From an uncultured Eubacteriales bacterium (GTDB taxonomy: Bacteria; Bacillota; Clostridia; Oscillospirales; Acutalibacteraceae), in the NCBI GenBank assembly GCA_900315465.1, contig OMZF01000023.1, positions 1 to 50,074 on the forward strand: a stretch of 50,074 nt of DNA, in the 5' to 3' direction. A program made the position numbers and the translations under genes. The notes below the pieces were generated by a model, which ran no database searches, was not told the DNA's origin, and saw nothing but the letters and a program-made list of their open reading frames with translations. This document shows positions 17,376-25,330 of the stretch, in pieces. Every line of letters starts with the position of its first letter. Positions within the stretch are counted from its first letter, which is position 1.

Positions 17376-18250
17376 GAGGATTAATTATTAAAGCAGTCAG
17401 CGGCTTCTATTATGTTGAAGCCGCTGATCGTGTATATGAATGTAAAGCAAGGGGAATTTTCAGAAAAAAGGGCATAAGTCCTTCTGTGGGCGACAGAGTG
17501 GAAATTTCTCTGCTTGAGGAAGATAAGGCACAGGTGGAAGAAATACTTCTGAGAAAGAATTATCTTGTGCGTCCTCCTCTTTCAAATCTTGACAGATTGT
17601 TTATAGTATCATCAATTTCGCAGCCCTCACCCAATACACTTATAATAGATAAAATATGTGCTGTTGCGGTAAGTAAAGGGATAGAGCCTGTCGTGGTATT
17701 TACAAAATCTGATCTTGCAGATTGCAGTAAACTGATGAAAATATATAAGTCCGCCGGTATAGAATGTTTTTCGTATTCTATAACAGATGAAGAGGATAAA
17801 CAAAAACTTGTTTCGATGCTGAAAGGAAAAATATCAGCATTTACAGGAAATACAGGTGTGGGTAAATCTTCACTTCTTAATTCGCTTTTCCCTGATCTTA
17901 ATATTGCTACAGCGGAAATAAGCAAAAAACTCGGCAGAGGCAGACATACCACAAGACATAGTGAACTTTATCCTGTTGCTGGAGGTTATGTTGCAGATAC
18001 TCCGGGGTTTTCCACAGTGGATATAGAAAGGTATGAACTCCTGAGAAAAAATGAGATAGCACCGTGTTTTCCGGAATTCAGGGAATTTATCGGTCAATGC
18101 CGTTTTACAGGCTGCTCACATATGTGTGAAAAGGGCTGTGCTGTGATAGAAGCTGTGGGTGATGGAAAAATACCTGTTTCACGCCATGAAAGCTATAAAC
18201 AGATGTATAATGAAGTAAAGGATATTCCGGACTGGAAAAAAATGCCTTAA
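17372..18250 (+). CDS. rsgA: Ribosome small-subunit GTPase RsgA
   Basis: Circularly permuted GTPase for late 30S assembly, 292 aa. An N-terminal OB fold begins 'GLIIKAVSGFYYV'. G4 (TKSD), G1 (GNTGVGKSS) and G3 (DTPGFS) come in permuted order. A C-terminal zinc site follows, with Cys/His in 'CRFTGCSHMCEKGC'. The start is TTG 17372, placed by homology; it overlaps the prkC stop as TTGA and has no good ribosome binding site. Translation probably depends on ribosomes finishing prkC. In B. subtilis rpe follows; here thiN follows directly after 22 nt. Confidence 0.94.
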   Translation: MRGLIIKAVSGFYYVEAADRVYECKARGIFRKKGISPSVGDRVEISLLEEDKAQVEEILLRKNYLVRPPLSNLDRLFIVSSISQPSPNTLIIDKICAVAVSKGIEPVVVFTKSDLADCSKLMKIYKSAGIECFSYSITDEEDKQKLVSMLKGKISAFTGNTGVGKSSLLNSLFPDLNIATAEISKKLGRGRHTTRHSELYPVAGGYVADTPGFSTVDIERYELLRKNEIAPCFPEFREFIGQCRFTGCSHMCEKGCAVIEAVGDGKIPVSRHESYKQMYNEVKDIPDWKKMP

Positions 18251-18272
18251 AACTAAAAACGGAGAAAGCAAT

Positions 18273-18896
18273 ATGAAAAAGAGATGTATTATAATAGGTG
18301 CATCTCCCGAAGCTGATTTGTCATTTTTACCCCGTTGTCTGCATGACGATGATTTTATTGTCTGTGCAGACGGCGGGTATCATTATGCAGAGGCTTTGGG
18401 GATAAAAACTCACCTTATAATAGGTGATTTTGATTCATCAAAAAAACCTGAGTTATCCGAAACAGAAATAATTTCTCTCCCGGTAAAAAAAGATGATACA
18501 GATACACATTATGCCGTAAAGGAATGTATTAAAAGAGGATTTGATGAATTTATTCTGTGTGCGGTAAGCGGAGGAAGGGCAGATCATAACTTTGCCTGTT
18601 ACAGCACACTCAAATATTTATCAGATAATGGGAAACAGGGGTGTATATGTGACGGTGATAATGTTGTAAGGATACTGGGAAAGGGTAAATATCAATACAA
18701 TATTAAAATCAGTAAAGGGATAGGGATATTTCCGTTCGGATGTGAGAGCTGTACAGTTACACTAAAAGGATTTGAATATGAAGCCGAAAAGCTTGAACTG
18801 TTAAGCAGTATTCCTATGGGCTGCAGTAATTGTGTAACAAATGAAGAACAGTATATTGAAATTCTTTCGGGAACGGCAATATTATTTGAATACTAA
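18273..18896 (+). CDS. thiN: Thiamine pyrophosphokinase
   Basis: Makes thiamine pyrophosphate from thiamine and ATP. The 207-aa protein shows 'CADGGYHYA', the metal-binding 'IGDFDSS', and 'KKDDTDTHYAVKE', the three catalytic-domain signatures. The C-terminal beta domain with '...GCSNCVTNE' contacts thiamine. A CGGAGAAAG site precedes the ATG. No thiamine riboswitch is visible ahead of it, and it appears to be read from the operon promoter. Next to spoVM, as in B. subtilis. Confidence 0.93.
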   Translation: MKKRCIIIGASPEADLSFLPRCLHDDDFIVCADGGYHYAEALGIKTHLIIGDFDSSKKPELSETEIISLPVKKDDTDTHYAVKECIKRGFDEFILCAVSGGRADHNFACYSTLKYLSDNGKQGCICDGDNVVRILGKGKYQYNIKISKGIGIFPFGCESCTVTLKGFEYEAEKLELLSSIPMGCSNCVTNEEQYIEILSGTAILFEY

Positions 18897-18925
18897 TTGT
18901 AACAAAATTATATTACCTGTATATT
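18897..18925 (+). promoter_or_regulatory. Sigma-A-like promoter upstream of the small ORF and spoVM
   Basis: TTGTAA (18897-18902) and TATATT (18920-18925) are 17 nt apart, right after the thiN stop codon. This could give spoVM and the ORF before it their own transcript. A sporulation-sigma promoter may be hidden nearby, but I could not identify one. Confidence 0.45.
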
Positions 18926-18978
18926 ATGTTAATGTAAGCACCTGACAGAACAAAAAACAAGGAAACAGGTTGATTTAT

Positions 18979-19131
18979 ATGAACAGATGTATTTTGAACG
19001 GAGATATAGCTGCATTCGGTCTGGGATTGTTTGCAGGTCTTGTTCTGCCGGATTGTTGGGTAGCAGTAGTTGCAGCAGTGCTTCTGGCTGTAACAGCATT
19101 TGTTGCACGAAGGCGATGTCGTTTTGGCTGA
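18979..19131 (+). CDS. Small hydrophobic protein (50 aa) of unknown function
   Basis: An ATG-initiated frame of 50 codons, too short for most ORF callers. It encodes a polar N-terminus (about 8 residues), a long hydrophobic stretch (about 10-43) that could form one or two membrane helices, and a basic tail ending R-R-R-C-R-F-G. The ribosome binding site is poor: AAGGA lies about 15 nt upstream. Evidence is the membrane-protein-like composition and position between thiN and spoVM under a plausible promoter. I do not recognise a family. It may not be translated. Confidence 0.5.
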   Translation: MNRCILNGDIAAFGLGLFAGLVLPDCWVAVVAAVLLAVTAFVARRRCRFG

Positions 19132-19159
19132 GTGTATTTTGTTCGGGAGGTAATTTGCT

Positions 19160-19252
19160 ATGAAGATCGTTGTTGTGGATAATCCTAAAGTATGGAGCTT
19201 TTTCCTTAGAAAAATGTTTGGTATCAAAAAACTTCCCAAGCAGCAGAACTGA
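19160..19252 (+). CDS. spoVM: SpoVM, stage V sporulation protein M
   Basis: A 30-codon gene with a strong GGGAGG ribosome binding site. The peptide begins M-K-I-V-V-V-D-N-P-K and continues as an amphipathic helix (S-F-F-L-R-K-M-F-G-I-K-K). This matches SpoVM, the 26-aa curvature-sensing peptide that recruits SpoIVA to the forespore membrane to start coat assembly. Pro9, which controls membrane insertion in B. subtilis SpoVM, is at the same position. The gene also sits directly after thiN in Bacillus. A strong terminator follows. Confidence 0.85.
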   Translation: MKIVVVDNPKVWSFFLRKMFGIKKLPKQQN

Positions 19253-19273
19253 AAGCTGTAAAACGTAATTACC

Positions 19274-19315
19274 GGCTGTTGTACCTTTTTTGGTACAGCA
19301 GCCGCAATTATTTTT
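19274..19315 (+). terminator. Terminator after spoVM
   Basis: GGCTGTTGTACC (19274-19285) pairs with GGTACAGCAGCC (19292-19303), 12 bp with one G-T wobble and a T6 loop. It is followed by GCAATTATTTTT. It closes the long yicC-spoVM transcription run. Confidence 0.85.
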
Positions 19316-19352
19316 GGTGAAAATATAATACTATAAAAAATCGCGTCGAAAA

Positions 19353-19381
19353 TTGACATTTGTACAAGAAAAGAGTAAACT
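19353..19381 (+). promoter_or_regulatory. Sigma-A promoter of recD2-comF-mreB
   Basis: TTGACA (19353-19358) is 17 nt from TAAACT (19376-19381), just after the spoVM terminator and 36 nt before the recD2 start. Confidence 0.6.
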
Positions 19382-19417
19382 ATTAGGGTAAGGAATCTTG
19401 AGGAGGAGGATGTCGGA

Positions 19418-21622
19418 TTGGAAGAACAACTTCTGGAACTGAGGGGCTGTGTTGAAGAAGTCGTATTTCGTAATACTGAAAACGGCTACAGTGTGCTGAA
19501 TATGCTTTGTGACGGTATATTTGCGACAGCCGTGGGGAATATGACGGATGTCAGTGTCGGAGATCAGCTTAAACTTATCGGTGTATGGAAAAATAATCCG
19601 TATTACGGTGATCAGTTTGCTTTTCAGTATTATGAACAGGTTATGCCCGAAACATCCGGTGAGATCCTCCGCTACCTTTCTATGCGATCCGTAAAGGGAG
19701 TAGGTGTTGTAATGGCAAAAAGGCTTGTTGAAGCTTTTGGTGACAATACTCTTGAGGTAATGCAGAATCAGCCTGAACGTATGGAACAGATAAAAGGTAT
19801 GTCTCATAGCAAAGCAATGGCTGTTTCAAAAGAACTTCGTAAAATATTCGGTATGCGTGAAATCATGACCTCACTCGGAAAATATAATATATCTGCCATA
19901 GAATCCATGAAAATATGGAAAGCCTTCGGCAGCAGTGCAGTTACAATGATAGAATCCGATCCGTATATATTATGCAGTGAAGCAGTAGCTCTGGATTTTA
20001 ACAAGGCGGACAGCATAGCAGAAAAGCTCGGAATGGCAGCAGATGATAATTCACGAATAAGAGCCGGAATTATTTACATAATAAATTATAACAGCGGAAA
20101 TGGTCATACCTGTCTTCCGAAAACAAAGCTTATTACCGCTGTATCTAATTTCCTTAAACTGACTGAGGAAACTATATCTCCGGTTCTTGAGGAAATGATC
20201 TCAGACAGTTCTGTTATATGTGAAATTATTGATGAAGAAGATTTTATTTTCCTTCCGTCTTTTTACAGCAGCGAATATTTTTGTGCGGAAAGACTTAACA
20301 CACTTCTCAGTGTTCCACCTGCACGAATAGCTGCGGCGGAAGCAGTAATAGGAAATTTTGAAAGAAAAAACGGTATTAAGTATGCCGAACTTCAGAAAAA
20401 AGCTATTCGTGAGGCTTTGTCGGGAGGACTGCTTATACTCACAGGCGGGCCCGGTACAGGTAAGACTACCACACTTAATGCTATAATAACACTTTACGAA
20501 CAAAACGGTCTTAATGTTGCACTTGCTGCACCTACCGGACGTGCTGCAAAAAGAATGTCCGAACTTACAGGAAAGCAAGCCAAAACTATTCATCGTCTTT
20601 TAGAGGTTGAATGGGGCAGGAATGATGTTTCACGCTTTTCGAGAAATGAACGTAATCTTCTTGATTGCGATGCACTGATAATAGATGAAATGTCAATGGT
20701 GGATGTCTCTCTTATGGAGGCTGTTTTAAGGGCATTGCCTTTAGGATGCAGACTTGTTATGGTAGGTGATAAGGATCAGCTTCCGTCAGTTGGTGCCGGA
20801 AATGTTTTAGGAGATATGATAGATTCGGGGCTTATACCGGTTGTGCAGCTCACAGAGATTTTCCGTCAGTCTATGGAAAGTCTTATCATAACAAATGCAC
20901 ACAAGATAATAAACGGTGATATGCCCGATATAATGCAAAAAGATAAGGATTTTTTCTTTATATCCGAAAATAATAAAGCTGATATATGCGAAAAAATTAT
21001 TGATCTGTATATAAGAAGACTTCCTAATGCATATAACTACAGTCCTCTTACGGATATTCAGATATTATGCCCCGGCAGAAAAGGGGAACTGGGGGTTATA
21101 GAAATAAATAAACGTATCCAGAATACGATAAATCCCCCTGATGATTTTAAAAGTGAAGTCAGGATGCCTTTATATGATCTCAGGGTCGGGGACAAGGTAA
21201 TGCAGACAAAAAATAATTATGATCTTGCATGGGAAAAAGATGACGGGACTGATGGTGTCGGCATTTATAACGGCGATATAGGAGTTATACGTTCTATAAA
21301 CAAAAATTCGGGAAATGCAGTGATACGTTTCGATGATAAAACGGTCACATATCAGAGAGAACAGCTTATGGATGTTGAGCTGGCTTATGCTGCTACGGTA
21401 CATAAAAGTCAGGGAAGTGAATTCGGTGCTGTTATTATGCCAATGTATATGGGAAATTCATTGCTGTATTACCGTAATTTGCTTTATACTGCTGTCACCC
21501 GTGCGAAAGATCTGTTGATTTTGGTAGGTAATGTATCAACGCTTAAATATATGGTAGATAATAATAAAAAGACTAAACGATACTCGGGCTTGAGGTTTTT
21601 TTTGGAGAGGAGTTCGGAATGA
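19418..21622 (+). CDS. recD2: RecD2-type ATP-dependent DNA helicase
   Basis: SF1B 5'-3' helicase of the RecD2 (YrrC) family, involved in DNA repair and replication-fork stability without RecBC. The 734-aa protein has an N-terminal OB/HhH region (about 1-210, with 'SVKGVGVVMAKRLVEAFG') and Walker A 'GGPGTGKTT' (about 342-350). Walker B is 'IIDEMSMVD', and the C-terminal motif is 'ATVHKSQGSEF' with 'YTAVTRAK'. The start is TTG 19418, eight nt after GGAGGAGGA; a nearby ATG at 19410 is out of frame. It overlaps comF by ATGA. Confidence 0.94.
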   Translation: MEEQLLELRGCVEEVVFRNTENGYSVLNMLCDGIFATAVGNMTDVSVGDQLKLIGVWKNNPYYGDQFAFQYYEQVMPETSGEILRYLSMRSVKGVGVVMAKRLVEAFGDNTLEVMQNQPERMEQIKGMSHSKAMAVSKELRKIFGMREIMTSLGKYNISAIESMKIWKAFGSSAVTMIESDPYILCSEAVALDFNKADSIAEKLGMAADDNSRIRAGIIYIINYNSGNGHTCLPKTKLITAVSNFLKLTEETISPVLEEMISDSSVICEIIDEEDFIFLPSFYSSEYFCAERLNTLLSVPPARIAAAEAVIGNFERKNGIKYAELQKKAIREALSGGLLILTGGPGTGKTTTLNAIITLYEQNGLNVALAAPTGRAAKRMSELTGKQAKTIHRLLEVEWGRNDVSRFSRNERNLLDCDALIIDEMSMVDVSLMEAVLRALPLGCRLVMVGDKDQLPSVGAGNVLGDMIDSGLIPVVQLTEIFRQSMESLIITNAHKIINGDMPDIMQKDKDFFFISENNKADICEKIIDLYIRRLPNAYNYSPLTDIQILCPGRKGELGVIEINKRIQNTINPPDDFKSEVRMPLYDLRVGDKVMQTKNNYDLAWEKDDGTDGVGIYNGDIGVIRSINKNSGNAVIRFDDKTVTYQREQLMDVELAYAATVHKSQGSEFGAVIMPMYMGNSLLYYRNLLYTAVTRAKDLLILVGNVSTLKYMVDNNKKTKRYSGLRFFLERSSE

Positions 21623-22335
21623 ACAGACTGCTTGGATTGATTTATCCCCCGAAATGCCCCTATTGCTCCGCTGCTTTGAAATTTGATATGACAGAGTGTC
21701 TTGTATGCAGGGCGAAATTCCCTGAAACACCACGCATAGAACCTCTTGTAACCGGAGAAATATGTGTTGCACCTTTTACTTATAACACGGTGATAAAAAA
21801 GGCTATAGCACAATATAAATTTCGCGGAAAAAAATTCAATACCCACAGTTTTGCTTCGGCTTTGGCAGGAAGTATAAAAAATGTGTATTCAAAGGACATG
21901 AGTTTTGAATTAATAACTTGTGTTCCTATGAGTCCCGACAGGAAGAAAAAAAGAGGATATAATCAGGCAGAGCTGGTAGCGAAAATGACGGCTGATATTC
22001 TGGGAAAGAAATTTGTTCAGGTGCTTTACCGTGACAGCGGTGCAAAGGAACAGCATCTGAAAAGCTATGAAAATCGAATAAAAGATGAAGATAATACATT
22101 TCATATAATAGCCCCCGAACTTGTCAGGGGGAAAAATATACTGCTGATAGATGATGTTATGACTACAGGTACTACCCTTTCAAGATGCAGCAGTATTTTA
22201 AAGGAAAACGGAGCCGAAAGAGTATTCTGCGGTGCAATAGCCATAGTAAAGGGTTATTCTTTCGGAAATTCAAAACGATATATCGATGCTGCCGAAAAAC
22301 AAAGCAGCGGAAAGGGAAATGAAAATGGGACTTGA
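21619..22335 (+). CDS. comF: ComF family phosphoribosyltransferase-like protein
   Basis: A 238-aa ComFC-type protein linked to DNA uptake in transformable bacteria and found widely in others. An N-terminal four-Cys zinc site (CPYC and CLVC, about residues 12-35) precedes a PRTase domain with the PRPP-binding motif 'LLIDDVMTTGTTL' and 'KKRGYNQAELVA'. The start overlaps the recD2 stop, and its end overlaps the mreB start. No other competence genes are visible in the window, so a role in transformation cannot be assumed. Confidence 0.9.
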   Translation: MNRLLGLIYPPKCPYCSAALKFDMTECLVCRAKFPETPRIEPLVTGEICVAPFTYNTVIKKAIAQYKFRGKKFNTHSFASALAGSIKNVYSKDMSFELITCVPMSPDRKKKRGYNQAELVAKMTADILGKKFVQVLYRDSGAKEQHLKSYENRIKDEDNTFHIIAPELVRGKNILLIDDVMTTGTTLSRCSSILKENGAERVFCGAIAIVKGYSFGNSKRYIDAAEKQSSGKGNENGT

Positions 22336-23344
22336 TGTAGCTATTGACCTTGGAACTTCAAGAACAAGGATATATTTACAGAATAAGGGCAAGGTGGTGG
22401 ATGAACCGTCCGTTATAACGGTAAATGTTGAGGATGACAGTATTTTAGCAGTGGGAGAGGAAGCATATCATATGCTTGGGCGTACCTCAGACCGATTCAA
22501 TGCTATGTATCCGATAAACGGAGGAGTTATTTCAGATCTGGGGCTTGTTGAAGCAATGATCTCAATATTCTTAAAAAAGGTAGTATCCTCAAAAATAGGT
22601 ATGCCCAGAGCCGTAGCCTGTGTACCGAGTGAGATAACCGATGTTGAGAAAAGAGCTGTAGTAAATGCAATAAGCTGTGCAGGCATAAGGAGAGTTTGTC
22701 TTATCGAAGAACCTGTTGCGGCTGCACTTGGTTCAGGACTTGATATAGCAGGCCCTCACGGAAATTTTGTGGTTGATGTGGGCGGAGGAACTACCGATTT
22801 GGCAGTAATATCCCTCAGCGGTATAGCTGTTTCACGTTCAATAAAACAATCCGGCAATGTTATGGATGAAGAAATTATCAAATATGTAAAAAGAAAATAT
22901 AATATGCTCATCGGCAAACGTACAGCGGAAGAAGCTAAAATGAATATAGGCTGTGTTGTACCGGGAATGGCAAGCGGTACACATCGCATAAAGGGAAGAA
23001 ATATGATAACCGGAATGCCTATGTGGGTAGATCTGAGGTCTGAGGAAATGGTTGAGCCTCTCAGGGATATTGCCGATGTTATAGTACGTCAGGTGCAGGA
23101 TGTGCTTGAGGAAACTCCTCCCGAGCTTATAGGTGATATTTATTCCGATGGTATAATCCTTACAGGCGGAGCTTCTCAGATAACAGGACTTGATACACTT
23201 ATCAAAATAGCAACAGACCTGCGTGTAACAGTTGCAAACGATCCGGCGGACTGTGTTGTAAATGGCTGCGGTAAAGCTATAAAATATATAGATAAGCTGC
23301 GTCATCCTGATGGAACAGTAACACCTATTACTGACAGATATTAA
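22325..23344 (+). CDS. mreB: MreB/Mbl-type actin-like rod-shape protein
   Basis: A 339-aa bacterial actin homologue that organises lateral cell-wall synthesis at the membrane. It has the phosphate-1 loop 'IDLGTS', phosphate-2 'VDVGGGTTDLAV' and adenosine motif 'ILTGGASQITG'. ATG 22325 is preferred since AAAGGGA lies 7 nt upstream; ATG 22319 is adjacent to that site. It overlaps comF by 11 nt. No mreC, mreD or minCD follow, so it is an isolated copy. The N-terminal 'SRTRIYLQNKG' departs from the usual 'ANT(L/V)(V/I)Y' after DLGT, so it may be a divergent paralog. Confidence 0.9.
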   Translation: MGLDVAIDLGTSRTRIYLQNKGKVVDEPSVITVNVEDDSILAVGEEAYHMLGRTSDRFNAMYPINGGVISDLGLVEAMISIFLKKVVSSKIGMPRAVACVPSEITDVEKRAVVNAISCAGIRRVCLIEEPVAAALGSGLDIAGPHGNFVVDVGGGTTDLAVISLSGIAVSRSIKQSGNVMDEEIIKYVKRKYNMLIGKRTAEEAKMNIGCVVPGMASGTHRIKGRNMITGMPMWVDLRSEEMVEPLRDIADVIVRQVQDVLEETPPELIGDIYSDGIILTGGASQITGLDTLIKIATDLRVTVANDPADCVVNGCGKAIKYIDKLRHPDGTVTPITDRY

Positions 23345-23395
23345 TATTTCTTATAGGAATTATAACTTCTAAAAATTATGAATACTTTGTAAGAG

Positions 23396-23418
23396 ATTAC
23401 TAAAAAAATGTAATTTTT
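23396..23418 (+). terminator. Weak terminator-like hairpin after mreB
   Basis: ATTAC (23396-23400) and GTAAT (23410-23414) flank an A-rich loop and are followed by four Ts. The stem is only 5 bp, so function is uncertain. Confidence 0.3.
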
Positions 23419-23429
23419 AATACTTGGTA

Positions 23430-23458
23430 TTGACAAAACGCTCAGGATGTGTTATTAT
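23430..23458 (+). promoter_or_regulatory. Strong sigma-A promoter of the GH13 gene
   Basis: Consensus TTGACA (23430-23435) and TATTAT (23453-23458) with an exact 17-nt spacer, 77 nt before the GH13 start codon. No catabolite-responsive element was recognised around it. Confidence 0.75.
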
Positions 23459-23468
23459 TTGTCATGCT

Positions 23469-23497
23469 GCGTTACTTGCCCGTTCGTCAGGTACCGC
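23469..23497 (+). promoter_or_regulatory. Leader hairpin of the GH13 mRNA
   Basis: GCGTTACTTG (23469-23478) pairs with CAGGTACCGC (23488-23497), 10 positions with one mismatch and one wobble. The loop is 9 nt. It starts a few bases after the expected transcript start and is followed by a T-rich stretch (TTATTTTATT), so it could stabilise the RNA or act as an attenuator. Confidence 0.45.
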
Positions 23498-23535
23498 TTA
23501 TTTTATTCAGTTGAACGAAAGGAAGTTATTATTTT

Positions 23536-24849
23536 ATGAAACATTGGGGATATGAAGCGGTATTTTATCAGATATACCCTTTAGGACTTTGCGGAGCACC
23601 TTTTGAAAATGACGGTGTGCAGGAACATCGCATACTTAAAGTTCTTGATTGGGTCGATCATATAGCAGAACTTGGATGTAATGCAGTTTATTTTTCACCT
23701 GTTTTTGAATCGGATACACATGGTTATAATACAAGGGATTACTGCAAGATCGACTGCCGTCTCGGTACAAATGAGGATTTCAGGCAGGTATGCGATAAAC
23801 TCCACGAGAACGGAATAAAGGTAGTTCTTGATGGTGTATTCAATCATGTTGGCAGAGGTTTCCCCCAGTTCAGGGATGTATGCGAGAAAAAGTGGGATTC
23901 ACCGTATAAGGATTGGTTCAATATAAATTTTGACGGAAACAGCAGTTATAATGACGGTCTTTGGTATGAAGGCTGGGAAGGACATTATGACCTTGTAAAG
24001 CTCAATCTTCGTAATCCGGCTGTTGTTGACCATATACTCAATGCGGTTAAGTTCTGGATAGATTATTTCGGTATCGACGGTATAAGACTTGATGTTGCAT
24101 ATTGTCTTGATTTTGATTTTCTCAAAAGACTCAGAAGTTTTACCTGCGGTCTGAAAGAGGATTTCTTCCTTATAGGAGAGCTTCTTCACGGAGATTATTC
24201 ACGCTGGGTAAATCCCGAAATGCTTCATTCTGCTACTAACTATGAATGTTATAAGGGACTTTTCTCAAGCTTTAATTCAATGAATATGTTTGAGATATGT
24301 CATTCACTTAAAAACCGTTTCGGGCCTGAACCATGGTGTCAGTATAAGGGTATGCACCTTCTTTGCTTTGCGGATAACCATGATGTTACACGTATTGCAA
24401 GCATACTTTCAAATCCCGCACACCTGCCGCTGGTATATACAATGCTTTTCGGTATGCCGGGTATCCCTTGTATATATTACGGAAGCGAATGGGGAGCAAA
24501 GGCAGAAAAGAAAGACGGTGATCCGGCACTCAGACCGGCATTCGATGCACCCGAAACAAACTGGCTTACAGATCATATCAAAAATCTTGCAAAAGCTCAT
24601 AAAGAATGTAAGGCTTTGTGCTACGGTGATATAAAGATACCTGTGCTTACAAATAAACAGTGTGTTATTCAGAGGGATTTTGAGGGAGAAAGAGTATTTG
24701 TTGCGATAAATGCGGACGATCAGCCCTTTACAGCTCATTTTGATGCTGGTTACGGACTTGCTGATGATCTGGTTACAGGCAAAACACATGATTTTGGAGG
24801 GGGCAGTCTTATCGAGCCGCTTTCAAGCCATATCTGGAAATGCAAATGA
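23536..24849 (+). CDS. Cytoplasmic GH13 family glycoside hydrolase (alpha-amylase/cyclomaltodextrinase type)
   Basis: A 437-aa single-domain alpha-glucan-active enzyme of the GH13 TIM-barrel clan. Conserved regions are visible: region I 'DGVFNHVG', region II 'GIRLDVAY' with nucleophile D186, region III 'IGELLHG' with acid/base E215, and region IV 'FADNHDV' with D283. There is no signal peptide and no CBM. It therefore likely acts on imported maltodextrins or internal glycogen, consistent with glgA elsewhere in the window. The sequence begins close to the barrel and lacks the N-terminal domain of neopullulanases. Exact specificity (neopullulanase-, oligo-glucosidase- or trehalose-like) cannot be told. 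Confidence 0.9.
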   Translation: MKHWGYEAVFYQIYPLGLCGAPFENDGVQEHRILKVLDWVDHIAELGCNAVYFSPVFESDTHGYNTRDYCKIDCRLGTNEDFRQVCDKLHENGIKVVLDGVFNHVGRGFPQFRDVCEKKWDSPYKDWFNINFDGNSSYNDGLWYEGWEGHYDLVKLNLRNPAVVDHILNAVKFWIDYFGIDGIRLDVAYCLDFDFLKRLRSFTCGLKEDFFLIGELLHGDYSRWVNPEMLHSATNYECYKGLFSSFNSMNMFEICHSLKNRFGPEPWCQYKGMHLLCFADNHDVTRIASILSNPAHLPLVYTMLFGMPGIPCIYYGSEWGAKAEKKDGDPALRPAFDAPETNWLTDHIKNLAKAHKECKALCYGDIKIPVLTNKQCVIQRDFEGERVFVAINADDQPFTAHFDAGYGLADDLVTGKTHDFGGGSLIEPLSSHIWKCK

Positions 24850-24872
24850 TATGTTGAAACGGTAGAACCATT

Positions 24873-25193
24873 ATGGAACAGTTTATGACATTGCTAATGG
24901 AAAATACAACAGCACAGTGTATTGCAATATTATCTGTATATATCATTATAATAAGTATAATAGCTGTTTGGATAACCGTTTCAGATAAAAAGGCTGCAAA
25001 AAGACATAAATGGAGAGTGCCCGAAAGTACACTTATTTTTATTTCGGCAGTTGGCGGAAGTGTGGCAATGTATATTACAATGAAAGCTATACATCATAAG
25101 ACTAAACATCCGAAATTTATGGTCGGTATACCTGTTATAATTGTTTTGCAGATATTGACTGCTGCAGCACTTAAATATTTTGCGGTAATATAG
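24873..25193 (+). CDS. DUF1294 family membrane protein
   Basis: A 106-aa protein with three hydrophobic stretches (about 17-35, 53-70, 82-104). The DUF1294 pattern is visible: 'DKKAAKRHKWRVPE' followed by 'SAVGGSVAMYITMKAIHHKTKHPKF'. Function of the family is unknown. It lies 23 nt after the GH13 gene with no visible promoter, so it is probably co-transcribed, and is followed by a terminator. The ribosome binding site is weak. Confidence 0.85.
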   Translation: MEQFMTLLMENTTAQCIAILSVYIIIISIIAVWITVSDKKAAKRHKWRVPESTLIFISAVGGSVAMYITMKAIHHKTKHPKFMVGIPVIIVLQILTAAALKYFAVI

Positions 25194-25202
25194 AAAAATA
25201 CG

Positions 25203-25240
25203 GCTTCCGGAAATTGTAAAATTTACGGAAGCTGTTTTTA
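25203..25240 (+). terminator. Terminator after the GH13-DUF1294 unit
   Basis: GCTTCCG (25203-25209) pairs with CGGAAGC (25226-25232) around an AT-rich loop, which can extend the stem (AAATTGTAAAATTT). TGTTTTTA follows. Confidence 0.8.
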
Positions 25241-25254
25241 TTGATTTTTCACGA

Positions 25255-25283
25255 TTGACATTACGATACTTTTCTTGTAATAT
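25255..25283 (+). promoter_or_regulatory. Strong sigma-A promoter of nrnA
   Basis: Consensus TTGACA (25255-25260) and TAATAT (25278-25283) with a 17-nt spacer, directly after the preceding terminator. Confidence 0.75.
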
Positions 25284-25330
25284 GTTATTACACTAAAGAC
25301 AGTGAATATTGCAATGGAAGGACTGATAAT

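Noticed and set aside
18200..18275. Possible thiamine (TPP) riboswitch before thiN
   Set aside because: There are only 22 nt between rsgA and thiN, and no TPP-type conserved sequence was found.
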